Source: Candidatus Contendibacter sp.
GTDB taxonomy: Bacteria; Pseudomonadota; Gammaproteobacteria; Competibacterales; Competibacteraceae
NCBI GenBank assembly: GCA_020890855.1
Contig: JAJHPN010000072.1
Span: forward strand, 1 to 41,504
Direction: 5' to 3'
DNA: 41,504 bases
The notes beneath the pieces were generated by a model that worked only from the letters and a program-made list of their open reading frames with translations, made no database searches and was not told the origin of the DNA. How positions within the stretch are numbered: position 1 is the stretch's first letter; the number at the start of each line of letters is the position of its first letter. Shown piece by piece: positions 1-10,747 of the stretch. The position numbers and the translations under genes were made by a program.

Positions 1-290
1 CCCTTTATCAAGCCTTCGAGCCGGTCGTGGCTCGGCGTCTACTCGAACGACTGGAGATTCATCACACCCCCAAACACGGTAGTTGGCTCAACATGGCCGA
101 AATCGAACTGAGTGTCCTGAGCCGGCAGTGCTTGGACCGCCGTATCCCCGACGCCGCCACCCTGGCCCGCGAGGTGGCCGCCTGGCAAAAGGCTCGTAAC
201 GCCGATCCCCGGCCGGTGAATTGGCGCTTTACGACCCCCGATGCCCGCATCAAGCTCAAACGCCTTTACCCGTCAATTCAGAGCGGGTGA
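1..290 (+). CDS. IS630-family transposase, C-terminal part (5' end outside window)
   Basis: The reading frame is open from the left edge (first full codon at 3) and ends with TGA at 288-290. It encodes the last ~96 residues of a DDE transposase of the IS630/Tc1-mariner group. The stretch HHTPKHGSWLNMAEIELSVL is the typical sequence around the last catalytic acidic residue of this family, with the glutamate of NMAEIE as the likely third carboxylate. The protein would cut and join IS ends at TA targets. The rest of the gene and the left end of the element lie outside the window. The right end must fall in 291-306, because a CRISPR repeat starts at 307. I cannot define the terminal inverted repeat without the other end. 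Whether the element is intact is unknown. Confidence 0.9.
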   Translation, partial: LYQAFEPVVARRLLERLEIHHTPKHGSWLNMAEIELSVLSRQCLDRRIPDAATLAREVAAWQKARNADPRPVNWRFTTPDARIKLKRLYPSIQSG

Positions 291-306
291 TGCACTAGGT
301 TCTCGC

Positions 307-579
307 CCGTTCCCCACATGCGTGGGGATGAACCGTGTGTGTTGCTCATGCGTTCTCCATCATTAATCCGTTCCCCACATGCGTGGGGATGAACCGCTGA
401 TCGGATCACCTTCGCCGTCCAAATCGTGCCGTTCCCCACATGCGTGGGGATGAACCGCTACCCCAATTCCGCCCGCCGCTGAATCAGCACCGTTCCCCAC
501 ATGCGTGGGGATGAACCGGAAGCGGGAAGATGAACAAGTACATCGAACAGCCGTTCCCCACATGCGTGGGGATGAACCG
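307..579 (+). CRISPR. CRISPR array, type I-E-like, five repeats and four spacers
   Basis: Five identical 29-bp repeats lie at 307-335, 368-396, 429-457, 490-518 and 551-579, an exact 61-bp period that leaves four 32-bp spacers. Each repeat begins CCGTTCCCC, has a hairpin of CCCCACATG / CGTGGGG, and ends GGGGATGAACCG. This is the pattern of type I-E repeats (family knowledge: GTTCCCC...GGGGATAAACCG, 28-29 bp with 32-bp spacers). By analogy with E. coli the crRNA reads on the plus strand and the leader should lie to the left. Instead, the end of an IS630-type element sits there, within about 17 bp of the first repeat. No cas gene is present in the window. A sixth, degenerate copy lies at 1866-1895, past a block of foreign sequence. 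Confidence 0.95.
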
Positions 580-657
580 GGGCTGGACGATCATGTGGTG
601 AACGTGGCGGCGCTGGCTCTGTCCTTGCCCCTGACCATTGCCTTGGAGCGCGGCTGA
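580..657 (+). pseudogene. 3' end of a phage-like gene, cut off by the CRISPR repeat
   Basis: From the base after the fifth CRISPR repeat the plus strand reads as a 25-codon C-terminus (beginning GLDDHVV, ending IALERG) that stops at TGA 655-657. That stop overlaps the ATG of the next frame by an ATGA junction, the packing typical of phage structural modules. The 5' part of the gene is missing: upstream of 580 there is only repeat and spacer. I cannot assign the family from 25 residues. It is called a gene remnant because of the tight junction with the following phage-like frame and the absence of any other start. Confidence 0.5.
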
Positions 658-1074
658 TGAGCGATCCGATGGCGGTTCTGAATGCCCTGCTGATTCCGCT
701 GGCCGCTATTCCCGGCGTGAACACCTGCCGGATTGGCCTGGAGGCGAACCTGACGCCTGACGATTATCCGATCATCCGGCTGGTCCCCAGCAGTCTGGCT
801 CCGAGTAGCCTGGGCGCGATCAACGGCCCGCGCATCTTGAGCCTGACCGTGTACTTCGGAGCGCAACTGCTGGAGGCGACGGAGGGCTGTCTGCGGTCTA
901 TGCGGAGCTGTTCCGGCTGGATGCGGCGATTCGGGAGGCCTTGCTGGTGACGGCGATTGCCGCCGGACTGGAGGCGGGTGTCTATCGGCAAATCACCTAT
1001 CGGGATACGGTGATGGATGAAGACCGCTTGCCACATTACAAGCTCATGGCGGCAAGGTTTGAGGTGGTGGGTTA
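657..1074 (+). pseudogene. Phage tail-module-like protein, frameshifted
   Basis: The frame starting at ATG 657 encodes MSDPMAVLNALLIPLAAIPG and continues through a hydrophobic beta-rich stretch to about position 885. There the sense continues in a different frame (GLSAVYAELFRLDAAIREAL onward) until TAG at 1072-1074. Joined, the product would be about 139 residues. Its composition resembles small phage tail-terminator or minor-tail proteins; this is an impression from pattern, not an identified family. The break lies in the run GGAGGGCTG near 880-890 and could be a true mutation, a sequencing error, or a programmed shift. The gene is translationally coupled to the truncated frame before it, which supports a phage origin. 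Confidence 0.5.
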
Positions 1075-1095
1075 GGGGTTGCAGTAAGGGCGCGG

Positions 1096-1323
1096 TCAAG
1101 CCGCCTTGCGCTGGGGTGGCGCGCCTAGCAATGAATCGGGATTAAAGTCCGCCATCCCGATTTCTTCAGGAGAGACCCCCCAAACATTTGCCTCAGAAAG
1201 CGCCACATCGATCAATTCGTAGCAAACGCTGGCAACCTCACCGCCTGGGTTTTCTAACCCGCGTTTTTTTGCAACTTCTAACACCATGTTCAGCACGGAA
1301 GCATATCGATCACTGGTTGCCAT
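1096..1323 (-). CDS. Small acidic protein, possible immunity protein of a toxin pair
   Basis: A 75-residue protein starts at ATG 1323 with a good ribosome site (AGGAG, 7 bases upstream) lying inside the end of the preceding gene, which it overlaps by 14 bases. The N-terminus is helical and the middle (ELIDVALSEANVWGVSPEEI) is acidic. I do not recognise a named family. The small size, overlap with a larger upstream frame and position directly after what looks like a toxin C-terminus suggest an immunity or antitoxin protein; this is inferred from arrangement only. It may instead be an ordinary phage hypothetical protein. Confidence 0.55.
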   Translation of the reverse strand: MATSDRYASVLNMVLEVAKKRGLENPGGEVASVCYELIDVALSEANVWGVSPEEIGMADFNPDSLLGAPPQRKAA

Positions 1324-1879
1324 ACTGTTTCTCCTGAATAACGCCTTTCAAAATCTCAATCGAATCCCGATGCCGCTGAATATCATCGGGCCAATGCTTT
1401 TCAAGCAGATGCTTTTGTTGCCCAATCGGAAGTTGATAAAAATCGGGATTTTTGCGCATTGGGTCTTCTAGCCATGATTCATGATCCGCAATTTGTTTTT
1501 CAAATGAACGAATCCCTTTTTCAAGTAAGTGAACCGGCAAATTCCGCTGCTGTTGTAGCCAGCCGTGATACTTCCCGCTCTTGGCCTTCGCCGCCTCATA
1601 TGCATTGGACACCTTCTGGCTTGCCTCGGTTGCGCCTGCTGCCGTCAGTACATCCCCCACCCTTCGCCACTTGTATAGCTCATCCTTCCCCTCGTTGTAG
1701 ACCTCCTCGATGGTCGCCTTACCGGCCAGAATCCGATCCCGCTTGTCGATACTCCCGGCCACTTGCCGCGCCTCATTGCCCGGCAACGCCGCCAGAAACG
1801 CCCGCTCGGCTTGGGGATTGAACCGAGGCTTGAGTTTCGGATTCAGCGCTATCATCGGCGCAGTCCCGTTCCCCCACAT
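1310..1879 (-). pseudogene. Toxin-like C-terminal fragment whose reading frame begins in a CRISPR repeat
   Basis: The frame runs from an ATG at 1879, which lies inside the degenerate CRISPR repeat 1866-1895, to a stop at 1310. Its first residues (MWGNGT) are repeat sequence. Real protein sequence begins after about position 1865, so the gene is probably the 3' part of a longer one cut by the repeat. The remaining ~180 residues are charged and helical. The C-terminal half, with KGIRSFEKQIADHESWLEDP and HWPDDIQRHRDSIEILKGVI, resembles C-terminal domains of large polymorphic toxins, and a small overlapping gene follows it as immunity genes usually do. The toxin assignment is tentative. The ATG in the repeat has no clear ribosome site and need not be used. 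Confidence 0.45.
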
Positions 1880-1895
1880 GCGTGGGGATGAACTT
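1866..1895 (+). repeat. Degenerate sixth CRISPR repeat
   Basis: This copy matches the array repeat but has one extra C in the C-run (CCGTTCCCCCACATG instead of CCGTTCCCCACATG) and ends AACTT instead of AACCG. A degenerate last repeat is common at the leader-distal end of arrays. It lies 1,286 bp beyond the fifth perfect repeat, with phage-like sequence in between. Confidence 0.9.
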
Positions 1896-1939
1896 ACCTT
1901 GTTCCTTTTTTAGTCAATGCGATGGGGATTAGTGTGGTT

Positions 1940-3106
1940 TTATTTCCCCGTCAGCACGATGCGCAACAGCGCCCCTGGGTCCTCATCCGTCAGCACATAC
2001 AGATACCCGTCCGGTCCCTGGCGCACGTCCCGCACCCGTTTGCCGAAGGTCAGCTTCTCCTCGCCAATGACCCGGTCGCCGTCCAGATCAATGCGGCGAA
2101 TCTGACCAAATTTGAGTGCGCCACTGAAGAGATCACCCTTCCAGTGCGGATAAACATCGCCGGTGTAGAAGGTCAAGCCACTGGGAGCCTTGGACGGAAT
2201 CCAGACCAACTGGGGATCGGCCATGCCTGGACGATGGGTTTCATCAGAGATTTTCGGTCCCCAGTATTCGGCGCTATAAGTCACCACCGGCCAGCCATAA
2301 TTACGGCCGCCTTCGATGATGTTGAGTTCGTCGCCGCCCCGAGAACCATGCTCGTTGGCCCAGATCCGGCCATTCAGCGGATGGCGGGTCAAGCCCTGGA
2401 TATTGCGATGGCCGAGCGTCCAGATCTCGGGTTTGGCGCCCGGCCGGTTGAGGAACGGATTATCGGGATGGGGCGCACCGTCGTCTTTTAATCGCAACAC
2501 TTTGCCAAAATGAGCGCCCAGGTTTTGCGCCTGATCGCGAATATTGCCATCGCCAAAGCGGGTCGGCGGATTACCGCCATCGCCAATGCTCATGAGCAGG
2601 CTTTTGTCGGGCAGCCAGACCAGGCGGGAGCCAAAATGCTGTCCTCCGGATTTGGGATCGGCGTTCTGGAAAATGATCGTGGCGTCCCGCAAGGCATGGT
2701 CCTCAAGGCGTCCACGCACCAGCGCCGTGCGATTCGCTTCGGGAGTCCCGGTGGCGATGGTCAAGTAGACCAGCCGGTTATCGGTGAAATCGGGATGCAG
2801 CGCGATGTCGAGCAGTCCGCCCTGCCCGAAGGCCAATACCGGCGGCAGACCAGCGACAGGTTTCGGGTCGAGTCGCCCATCGCGAATCAGGCGCAGACGT
2901 CCGGGACGTTCCGTGACCAGCGCTGAACCGTCCGGGAGCCAGGCGATGGACCAGGGGTGGCTCAGCCCGTCAACGACGACTTCAGCCTGCCAACCTGGAG
3001 TTTCCGGGACCTCCCCACTGATCGGCGCAGGCTCCGTCTGCGCCGTGCAACCCATGCTGAATATACCGAATAACCCAAAAGTGATCAGCGATTTAAACAG
3101 TTCCAT
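1940..3106 (-). CDS. PQQ-dependent sugar dehydrogenase (glucose/sorbosone dehydrogenase family) lipoprotein
   Basis: The 388-residue product is a six-bladed beta-propeller of the soluble aldose sugar dehydrogenase (Asd/YliI) family, which oxidises sugars in the periplasm with pyrroloquinoline quinone. Family landmarks are HPWSIAWLPDG (about 50-60), VTERPGRL, GHRNIQGL and EHGSRGGDELNII. The start chosen is ATG 3106 because it has GGAGGA about six bases upstream and begins a lipoprotein signal (hydrophobic 4-17, then SMGC with Cys20 as lipidation site). An in-frame upstream ATG at 3244 would only add residues encoded by an intergenic repeat. No pqq biosynthesis genes are visible, so the cofactor would come from elsewhere. 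The gene appears monocistronic and lies just past the CRISPR region. Confidence 0.88.
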   Translation of the reverse strand: MELFKSLITFGLFGIFSMGCTAQTEPAPISGEVPETPGWQAEVVVDGLSHPWSIAWLPDGSALVTERPGRLRLIRDGRLDPKPVAGLPPVLAFGQGGLLDIALHPDFTDNRLVYLTIATGTPEANRTALVRGRLEDHALRDATIIFQNADPKSGGQHFGSRLVWLPDKSLLMSIGDGGNPPTRFGDGNIRDQAQNLGAHFGKVLRLKDDGAPHPDNPFLNRPGAKPEIWTLGHRNIQGLTRHPLNGRIWANEHGSRGGDELNIIEGGRNYGWPVVTYSAEYWGPKISDETHRPGMADPQLVWIPSKAPSGLTFYTGDVYPHWKGDLFSGALKFGQIRRIDLDGDRVIGEEKLTFGKRVRDVRQGPDGYLYVLTDEDPGALLRIVLTGK

Positions 3107-3187
3107 CAGAGTCCTCCGCGCCGGATCGTCAGTGATCCAATCATAGACCACTCTTGAACCAGGCCTTTCGCTGACCTGCCTTTTTCC

Positions 3188-3257
3188 GTCATACCCGCGC
3201 AAGCGGGTATCCATTCTTTTCAACGAGTGACTGGATTTCCGCATACGCGGGAATGAC
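3188..3257. repeat. Inverted pair of REP-like palindromic elements
   Basis: Two copies of a palindromic element face each other: one begins CGTCATACCCGC and ends GCGGGTATCCA (3188-3213), the other is the inverted form TGGATTTCC...GCGGGAATGACG (3232-3257). A similar single element is at 25282-25318. CGTCATTCCCGC-type palindromes are widespread in proteobacterial intergenic DNA. It lies between hppA and the dehydrogenase gene, both on the minus strand, where its hairpins could stabilise or end the hppA transcript. Confidence 0.75.
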
Positions 3258-3331
3258 GAAAAGTGAAAGTCCTGTGAGTGCTTCGCTTCTCAAAGACCTA
3301 ATGAGTTACGAGGCGGCGCAGGGACAAACGC

Positions 3332-5890
<2,559 letters not shown>

Positions 5891-6189
5891 AAATCTTCCC
5901 CTAGAAGCGATCCGAGCGGTGAATGCGCCAACGGCGCATCCGACCCGCTACCGCCCGGAAACGGACGGCACCCGGCCGGTAGCAATTGCCATGCCTGATT
6001 TATTGATTAATTAACCAATTGTTTAATATTGTTTTTTGTTGGGAAGGTGTTGAATGACGCAGTCGTTATCATTACGCGGCGGCGATGATTGTTGATAACG
6101 GCACAAGGTTTGAGGCGGCGGTTGGCCGCGCTGGGGGGTAGGTCGTCAATGCAGCGAAAGGAGGTTTCCTGGTCAGGCCCAGGAAGCGA
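5891..6189. other. Intergenic region upstream of hppA
   Basis: About 300 bp without a gene between the hppA start and the ridA stop, both on the minus strand. The part at 5998-6045 is very AT-rich (TTGATTAATTAACCAATTG and following) in an otherwise GC-rich window and is the best place for the hppA promoter. I could not fix -35 and -10 boxes with confidence. Confidence 0.5.
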
Positions 6190-6576
6190 TCAGTTTCCCA
6201 ATACCAGCACTGCATCCATTTCGACCAGTGCGCCACGCGGCAATGCTGCGACGCCAATCGCCGCCCGAGCCGGGTAAGGTTCCTTGAAATACCCGGCCAT
6301 GATTTCATTGACCCGCGCAAAATGGCTGAGATCCGTCAGAAATACATTGAGTTTGACGGTATCGGCCAAACTGCCGCCCGCGGCGGCAGCGACCGCCGCC
6401 AGATTGTCGAATACCCGGCGAATCTGCGTTTCCATTCCACCTTCCACTAATTGCATGGTTTGCGGGTCGAGCGGAATCTGGCCGGACAGATAAACCGTAT
6501 CGCCGACTCTGACCGCCTGGGAATACGTACCGATCGCCGCCGGGGCCTGATCGGTGTTGATGATGGTGCGAGGCAT
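6190..6576 (-). CDS. ridA: RidA family enamine/imine deaminase
   Basis: A 128-residue cytosolic protein of the YjgF/YER057c/UK114 family, which hydrolyses reactive 2-aminoacrylate-type enamines released by PLP enzymes. Family marks are [20 protein letters not shown] near the N-terminus, [21 protein letters not shown] near the C-terminus with the substrate-binding Arg and the glutamate that completes the active site, and full normal length. The start is ATG 6576 with AAGGAG nine bases upstream; the longer in-frame ATG 6627 would overlap the spoT stop. It lies 50 bp downstream of spoT on the same strand, the common proteobacterial order rpoZ-spoT-ridA, so it is probably cotranscribed. Confidence 0.95.
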   Translation of the reverse strand: MPRTIINTDQAPAAIGTYSQAVRVGDTVYLSGQIPLDPQTMQLVEGGMETQIRRVFDNLAAVAAAAGGSLADTVKLNVFLTDLSHFARVNEIMAGYFKEPYPARAAIGVAALPRGALVEMDAVLVLGN

Positions 6577-6626
6577 GATGGAACGCTCCTTGGCGAGTTC
6601 CCGAAAGTCCTGAAAGAAATGAAGCA

Positions 6627-8834
6627 CTAACCGCGCCGGGCCAGTTTCAGCACTTCCGGCAGGGTCCGTAATTGCCGCATGACCCGCGCCAGATGGGCGC
6701 GGTCGCGGACATCCAGCAGCAAGTGAACCGTCGTGGCGCTGCCGTCCCGTTCCGAGGTGTTAATGGTTTCAATGTTGGCGTCAGCGGCGGAAATAGCGGC
6801 GGCGATGGTGGCCAGCACTCCGCGCCGGTTGGCGACATCCAGCCGCAATTCGGCGCTGAAATCGGCGCTGGCGTGCGGCTCCCACTCCACTTCAATCCAT
6901 TTTTCCGGGCTTTTCTTGTAATTGGCGACGTTCCGGCAATTGTCGCGGTGAATGACAATGCCGCGCCCGGCGTTGATATAGCCGATGATCGCGTCGCCCG
7001 GCAGTGGCCGGCAGCACTTGCCGAAACCGACGACGGTGCCTTCGGTGCCTTTGATCAGCAGCGGCTGGATACTCGTGTCCAACCCGGCGGCGTCTTCATC
7101 GCCCTCCGGCAGCAACCGCTTGGCGATCAGCGCCGCCACCCGGTTGCCCAGCCCGATATCGGCCAGCACCTCATCGAAGTTGTTCAGATTAAATTCCCGC
7201 ACCAGAGCTTTGATGCGTTTGTCCGGCAGTTCGCCCAGCCCGCCCAGTCGCCCGGCCAGCGCCTTTTCCAGCAGCCGCTTGCCCAGCAGCACGGCTTCAT
7301 CACGCTGCAAGTGCTTGAGGTAGTGACGGATACTGGCGCGGGCCTTGGCCGTGACCACAAAACTCAGCCAGGCCGGGTTGGGCCGGGCAGTGGGGGTGAT
7401 AATGACCTCGACGGTCTGGCCGGTGGCTAATGGAGTTCGCAGCGGCGCCAGTCGCCGATCCACCTTGGCGCCCACGCAGGTGTTGCCGACATCGGAGTGA
7501 ATGGCGTAGGCGAAATCGACCGCCGTTGCGCCGCGCGGCAATTCAATAATCTCGCCACGCGGGGTAAAGACATAAATTTCGTCGGGAAACAGATCGACCT
7601 TGACGCTTTCCAGAAACTCGACCGGATTGCCGGCGCGGCGCTGCATATCGAGCAGATTGCGCAGCCATTCACGGGCGCGCTGCTGGGCGTGACCGCCCTG
7701 ACCCTCGCCGCCGGATTTGTAGCGCCAATGCGCAGCGACGCCGACCTCGGCCATGATGTGCATGTCTTCGGTGCGGATCTGCACTTCGATCGGGACGCCA
7801 TTGGGACCAAACAGCACGGTGTGCAGCGATTGATAACCGTTGGCTTTGGGGATGGCGATGTAGTCCTTGAACCGGCCCATGATCGGCTTGTACAGGCTGT
7901 GCATCATCCCCAGCGCCCGGTAGCAGGCGTCTACCGTATCGACAATCAGCCGCACCGCGTAGACATCATGGACGTCACGGAACGGCAGGCGCTTGTCGCG
8001 CATCTTCCGGTAAATGCCCCACAAATGCTTGCTGCGCCCGACCACCCGGGCCTTGATGCCGCCCTCATCATCCAGTCGGGTCTGAATGCGGGTTTCCAGT
8101 TGGCTGACGATCTCGCGCCGGTTGCCGCTCATCTTGCGCACTGCATCCTGCAAGACCCGGAAGCGCAATGGATGCAGGTGGCTGAAGCCGAGGTTTTCCA
8201 GTTCCTGGCGCAGGTGGTTCATTCCGAGCCGCCCGGCGATCGGTGCGTAGATCTCCAGGGTTTCGCGAGCGATGCGGCGGCGCGATTCCGGGCGCATCGC
8301 CCCGAGGGTGCGCATGTTGTGCAGCCGGTCGGCCAGCTTGATCATGATGATCCGCAAGTCTTTGGCCATCGCCAGAAACATTTTGCGGAAATTTTCGGCC
8401 TGCGCTTCCAGCTTGGAGTTGAACTGGATTTGGGTGAGCTTGCTGACGCCGTCCACCAGCTCAGCGACCTCTGGCCCAAACCGGCTGCTGAGTTGTTCCT
8501 TGCCGTAGTGGGTGTCTTCGATCACGTCGTGCAGCAGAGCGGCTTGCAGGGTTTCATGATCAAAGCGAACGTTGGCGAGGATGCGGGCTACGGCCAGCGG
8601 GTGAAAGATGTACGGCTCACCGCTCTTGCGATAGACCCCGGCATGAGCTTCAGCGGCAAACCGGCCGGCCTCGCGCAACCGTTCAACCTGGGCCGGTTCA
8701 AGGTATTCGCCGGCAATCGCGCACAAGTCGTCAATGCGCAACTGCAAATCATCCAGCCACTCGTCATCCACGGCCAGTTTAGGGCGTTGTAGCGTTTCAT
8801 CCAGGGTTTCGCGCACTGCCGCCGCGCTCAACAT
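6627..8834 (-). CDS. spoT: Bifunctional (p)ppGpp synthetase/hydrolase SpoT
   Basis: The 735-residue protein controls the stringent-response alarmones. The HD hydrolase domain is intact, with His78 (FHPLAV), His102-Asp103 ([10 protein letters not shown]) and KLADRLHNM (166-174). The synthetase domain (about 250-375) has [20 protein letters not shown]; the R-F-K-D form is the RXKD type of bifunctional enzymes, not the EXDD of RelA. A TGS domain follows (about 415-475, [20 protein letters not shown]), then the conserved helical region with [12 protein letters not shown], and a C-terminal ACT domain (about 655-735). It follows rpoZ by 30 bp and precedes ridA by 50 bp. Confidence 0.97.
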   Translation of the reverse strand: MLSAAAVRETLDETLQRPKLAVDDEWLDDLQLRIDDLCAIAGEYLEPAQVERLREAGRFAAEAHAGVYRKSGEPYIFHPLAVARILANVRFDHETLQAALLHDVIEDTHYGKEQLSSRFGPEVAELVDGVSKLTQIQFNSKLEAQAENFRKMFLAMAKDLRIIMIKLADRLHNMRTLGAMRPESRRRIARETLEIYAPIAGRLGMNHLRQELENLGFSHLHPLRFRVLQDAVRKMSGNRREIVSQLETRIQTRLDDEGGIKARVVGRSKHLWGIYRKMRDKRLPFRDVHDVYAVRLIVDTVDACYRALGMMHSLYKPIMGRFKDYIAIPKANGYQSLHTVLFGPNGVPIEVQIRTEDMHIMAEVGVAAHWRYKSGGEGQGGHAQQRAREWLRNLLDMQRRAGNPVEFLESVKVDLFPDEIYVFTPRGEIIELPRGATAVDFAYAIHSDVGNTCVGAKVDRRLAPLRTPLATGQTVEVIITPTARPNPAWLSFVVTAKARASIRHYLKHLQRDEAVLLGKRLLEKALAGRLGGLGELPDKRIKALVREFNLNNFDEVLADIGLGNRVAALIAKRLLPEGDEDAAGLDTSIQPLLIKGTEGTVVGFGKCCRPLPGDAIIGYINAGRGIVIHRDNCRNVANYKKSPEKWIEVEWEPHASADFSAELRLDVANRRGVLATIAAAISAADANIETINTSERDGSATTVHLLLDVRDRAHLARVMRQLRTLPEVLKLARRG

Positions 8835-8864
8835 GCTCGTTCTCCCACTGCGGATCGCTGGTTC

Positions 8865-9131
8865 CTACTCCAGTGGGTCCAGAGAGTCGGAGACCGGCGT
8901 TTCGACCGGCGACTGACTGGCGACCGGACGGCGGTATTTTTCCTGAAGGAGGTGATCGAGCTTGCCATCGGCCAGTTCGCGCAGGGCGACCACCGTGGGC
9001 TTGTCGTTTTCCCAGGGCACCAGCGATTCCCGGCCCATCGCCAGATCGCGGGCGCGGCGGGAGGCGACCAGCACCAGCTCAAAGCGGTTGTCTACCCGGT
9101 CAAGGCAGTCTTCAACGGTAATTCGGGCCAT
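8865..9131 (-). CDS. rpoZ: RNA polymerase omega subunit
   Basis: An 88-residue protein that starts [20 protein letters not shown], the standard omega N-terminus, followed by ASRRARDL and [11 protein letters not shown]. It binds the beta-prime subunit and helps assembly of RNA polymerase and its ppGpp response. It has a normal C-terminal tail. It is the first gene of the rpoZ-spoT-ridA group. The usual upstream partner gmk is not present; instead the upstream DNA is non-coding up to a divergent transporter gene. Confidence 0.96.
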   Translation of the reverse strand: MARITVEDCLDRVDNRFELVLVASRRARDLAMGRESLVPWENDKPTVVALRELADGKLDHLLQEKYRRPVASQSPVETPVSDSLDPLE

Positions 9132-9493
9132 CAGCAGGATTCTCCACGCTTACCATCAGTCTGTTGCAGCCAGCGATAATTCATGATTGATGTTGACATT
9201 CTCTCTATCCTGAAGGGCGGAGCTTTCTGAATCTGACGATTCAAGAGATCAATGATTCGCTTCTCAGTTTCCCATGCTTCCCTATCGAAAGGAAGCCAAC
9301 AGTGGACGGGCTGAACGGTTGCCCCGCCGTTGGCGGTTGGTCTTTGGCGCATCAGTGGCGGATCGTCGATCAGTCCGGGAGCCGGTTCCGTCTCAACGGG
9401 GCTGAACCGCGAACGTGGGCATCGGTTCAATGTCAACGGAACGCGCAGTTCTTGCCGGTAACGCCACCACGCCGGTGGCCCTTGGGGTTATTG
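9132..9493. other. Intergenic region between rpoZ and the divergent transporter gene
   Basis: About 360 bp without a convincing gene. A minus-strand frame (9131-9436, 101 codons) ends with a TGA that overlaps the rpoZ ATG, but its protein has no recognisable features and no good start. A GC hairpin (GCCACC / GGTGGC) lies at 9463-9479, just before the transporter start. Promoters for rpoZ and the transporter must lie here. Confidence 0.5.
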
Positions 9494-10741
9494 ATGAACC
9501 GTTTGTCAGTAGATGCTGCATTTCTGTTTGCCGCACGCATGATTCGACTTTTTGCCTATGGGGCGCTGTCGGTAACGCTGGTGCTGTATCTGGCGGCACT
9601 GGGTCTGGACGAGGCGCTGATTGGCGTGGTGCTCGCCGCAACCCTGCTGGGCGATGCGGCGATCTCGCTGGCGATGACCACAGCGGCGGATCGGTTGGGC
9701 CGGCGGCGGATGCTGTTGCTTGGGGCGCTGCTCATGACCGTGGCCGGGCTGGCGTTTTTACTGACCGCGCAACCAGTCTTATTGATTCTGGCCGCTATTG
9801 TTGGCGTGATCAGCCCCAGTGGCAACGAAATCGGCCCGTTTCTTTCCATCGAACAGGCGGCGCTGGCGCAGTTGCTCCCGGATCGACAGCGCACCCGCGT
9901 GTTTGCCTGGTACAACCTGGTCGGTTCGTTCACTACTGCGTTGGGTGCGCTGGGTGGTGGCTGGCTGGCGCAGGCGCTGCAAGCTGACGGAATGTCGGCG
10001 CTGGACGCTTATCGGGTAGTGCTGGTCGGTTACGCGCTCAGCGGCGGGGTGCTGGCGCTGCTGTTCATGAATCTGTCGCCGGGCGTGGAAGTTGCTCCGG
10101 TGATCGAACCAGAGGGCGCCCCCCATCGTTTCGGGTTACGCCGCCCGGAGTCAAAACAAGCGGTTATGGCTTTAAGCGCGCTGTTTGCGCTGGATGCTTT
10201 CGCGGGCGGGTTTGTGGTGCAGAGCCTGCTGGCCTACTGGTTTTATCTGCGGTTTGGGGCGGACGTTGGGCTGATCGGCGGAATTTTTTTCGGCGCGAAT
10301 GTTCTGGCCGGGATTTCCGCGCTGCTGGCCGCCCGACTGGCGGCGCGGTTTGGGCTGATGAACACCATGGTGTTCACCCACATCCCGTCCAATCTGCTGT
10401 TGTGCCTGACGCCGCTGATGCCGAATCTGCCACTGGCGATCACGGTGCTGTTGCTGCGGTTCAGCATTTCGCAGATGGATGTGCCGACCCGGCAGTCCTA
10501 TACCCTGGCGGTGGTCGCGCCCGATGAACGCTCGGCGGCTTCGGGCATCACCACCATCGCCCGTTCGCTCGGCGCCGCGCTGTCGCCGCTGCTCAGCGTG
10601 CTGCTGCTGGCTAACCCGCTGCTGATTAATACGCCGCTGTTTCTGGCGGGCGGCCTCAAAATCGCTTATGACCTGCTGCTCTATCGCCGGTTTCGCGCCC
10701 TCAAACCGCCGGAAGAGCAGCCGGGCGCTGGGGCGGGTTAA
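9494..10741 (+). CDS. Major facilitator superfamily transporter
   Basis: A 415-residue inner-membrane protein with about 12 hydrophobic segments in two halves. The loop after the second helix carries the MFS signature DRLGRRRMLLLGALLM (residues about 62-77). Residues near 390-405 (PDERSAASGITTIARSLGAA) match the equivalent region of sugar- or drug-type MFS permeases. The start is ATG 9494 (MNRLSVDAAFLF), which gives a short cytoplasmic N-terminus before the first helix; in-frame codons further upstream encode an arginine- and tryptophan-rich stretch that does not look like protein. The substrate cannot be read from sequence. It converges on the lipoprotein gene with only 6 bp between stops. 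Confidence 0.85.
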   Translation: MNRLSVDAAFLFAARMIRLFAYGALSVTLVLYLAALGLDEALIGVVLAATLLGDAAISLAMTTAADRLGRRRMLLLGALLMTVAGLAFLLTAQPVLLILAAIVGVISPSGNEIGPFLSIEQAALAQLLPDRQRTRVFAWYNLVGSFTTALGALGGGWLAQALQADGMSALDAYRVVLVGYALSGGVLALLFMNLSPGVEVAPVIEPEGAPHRFGLRRPESKQAVMALSALFALDAFAGGFVVQSLLAYWFYLRFGADVGLIGGIFFGANVLAGISALLAARLAARFGLMNTMVFTHIPSNLLLCLTPLMPNLPLAITVLLLRFSISQMDVPTRQSYTLAVVAPDERSAASGITTIARSLGAALSPLLSVLLLANPLLINTPLFLAGGLKIAYDLLLYRRFRALKPPEEQPGAGAG

Positions 10742-10747
10742 ACCGGC

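Noticed and set aside
363-563. Minus-strand frames through the CRISPR repeats with SSPRMWGT-type peptides
   Set aside because: They are translations of the repeats and spacers themselves, a well-known artefact; there is no ribosome site.
9131-9436. 101-codon minus-strand frame ending on the rpoZ start
   Set aside because: The TGA/ATG overlap with rpoZ is tempting, but the protein has no recognisable domain and no good ribosome site.
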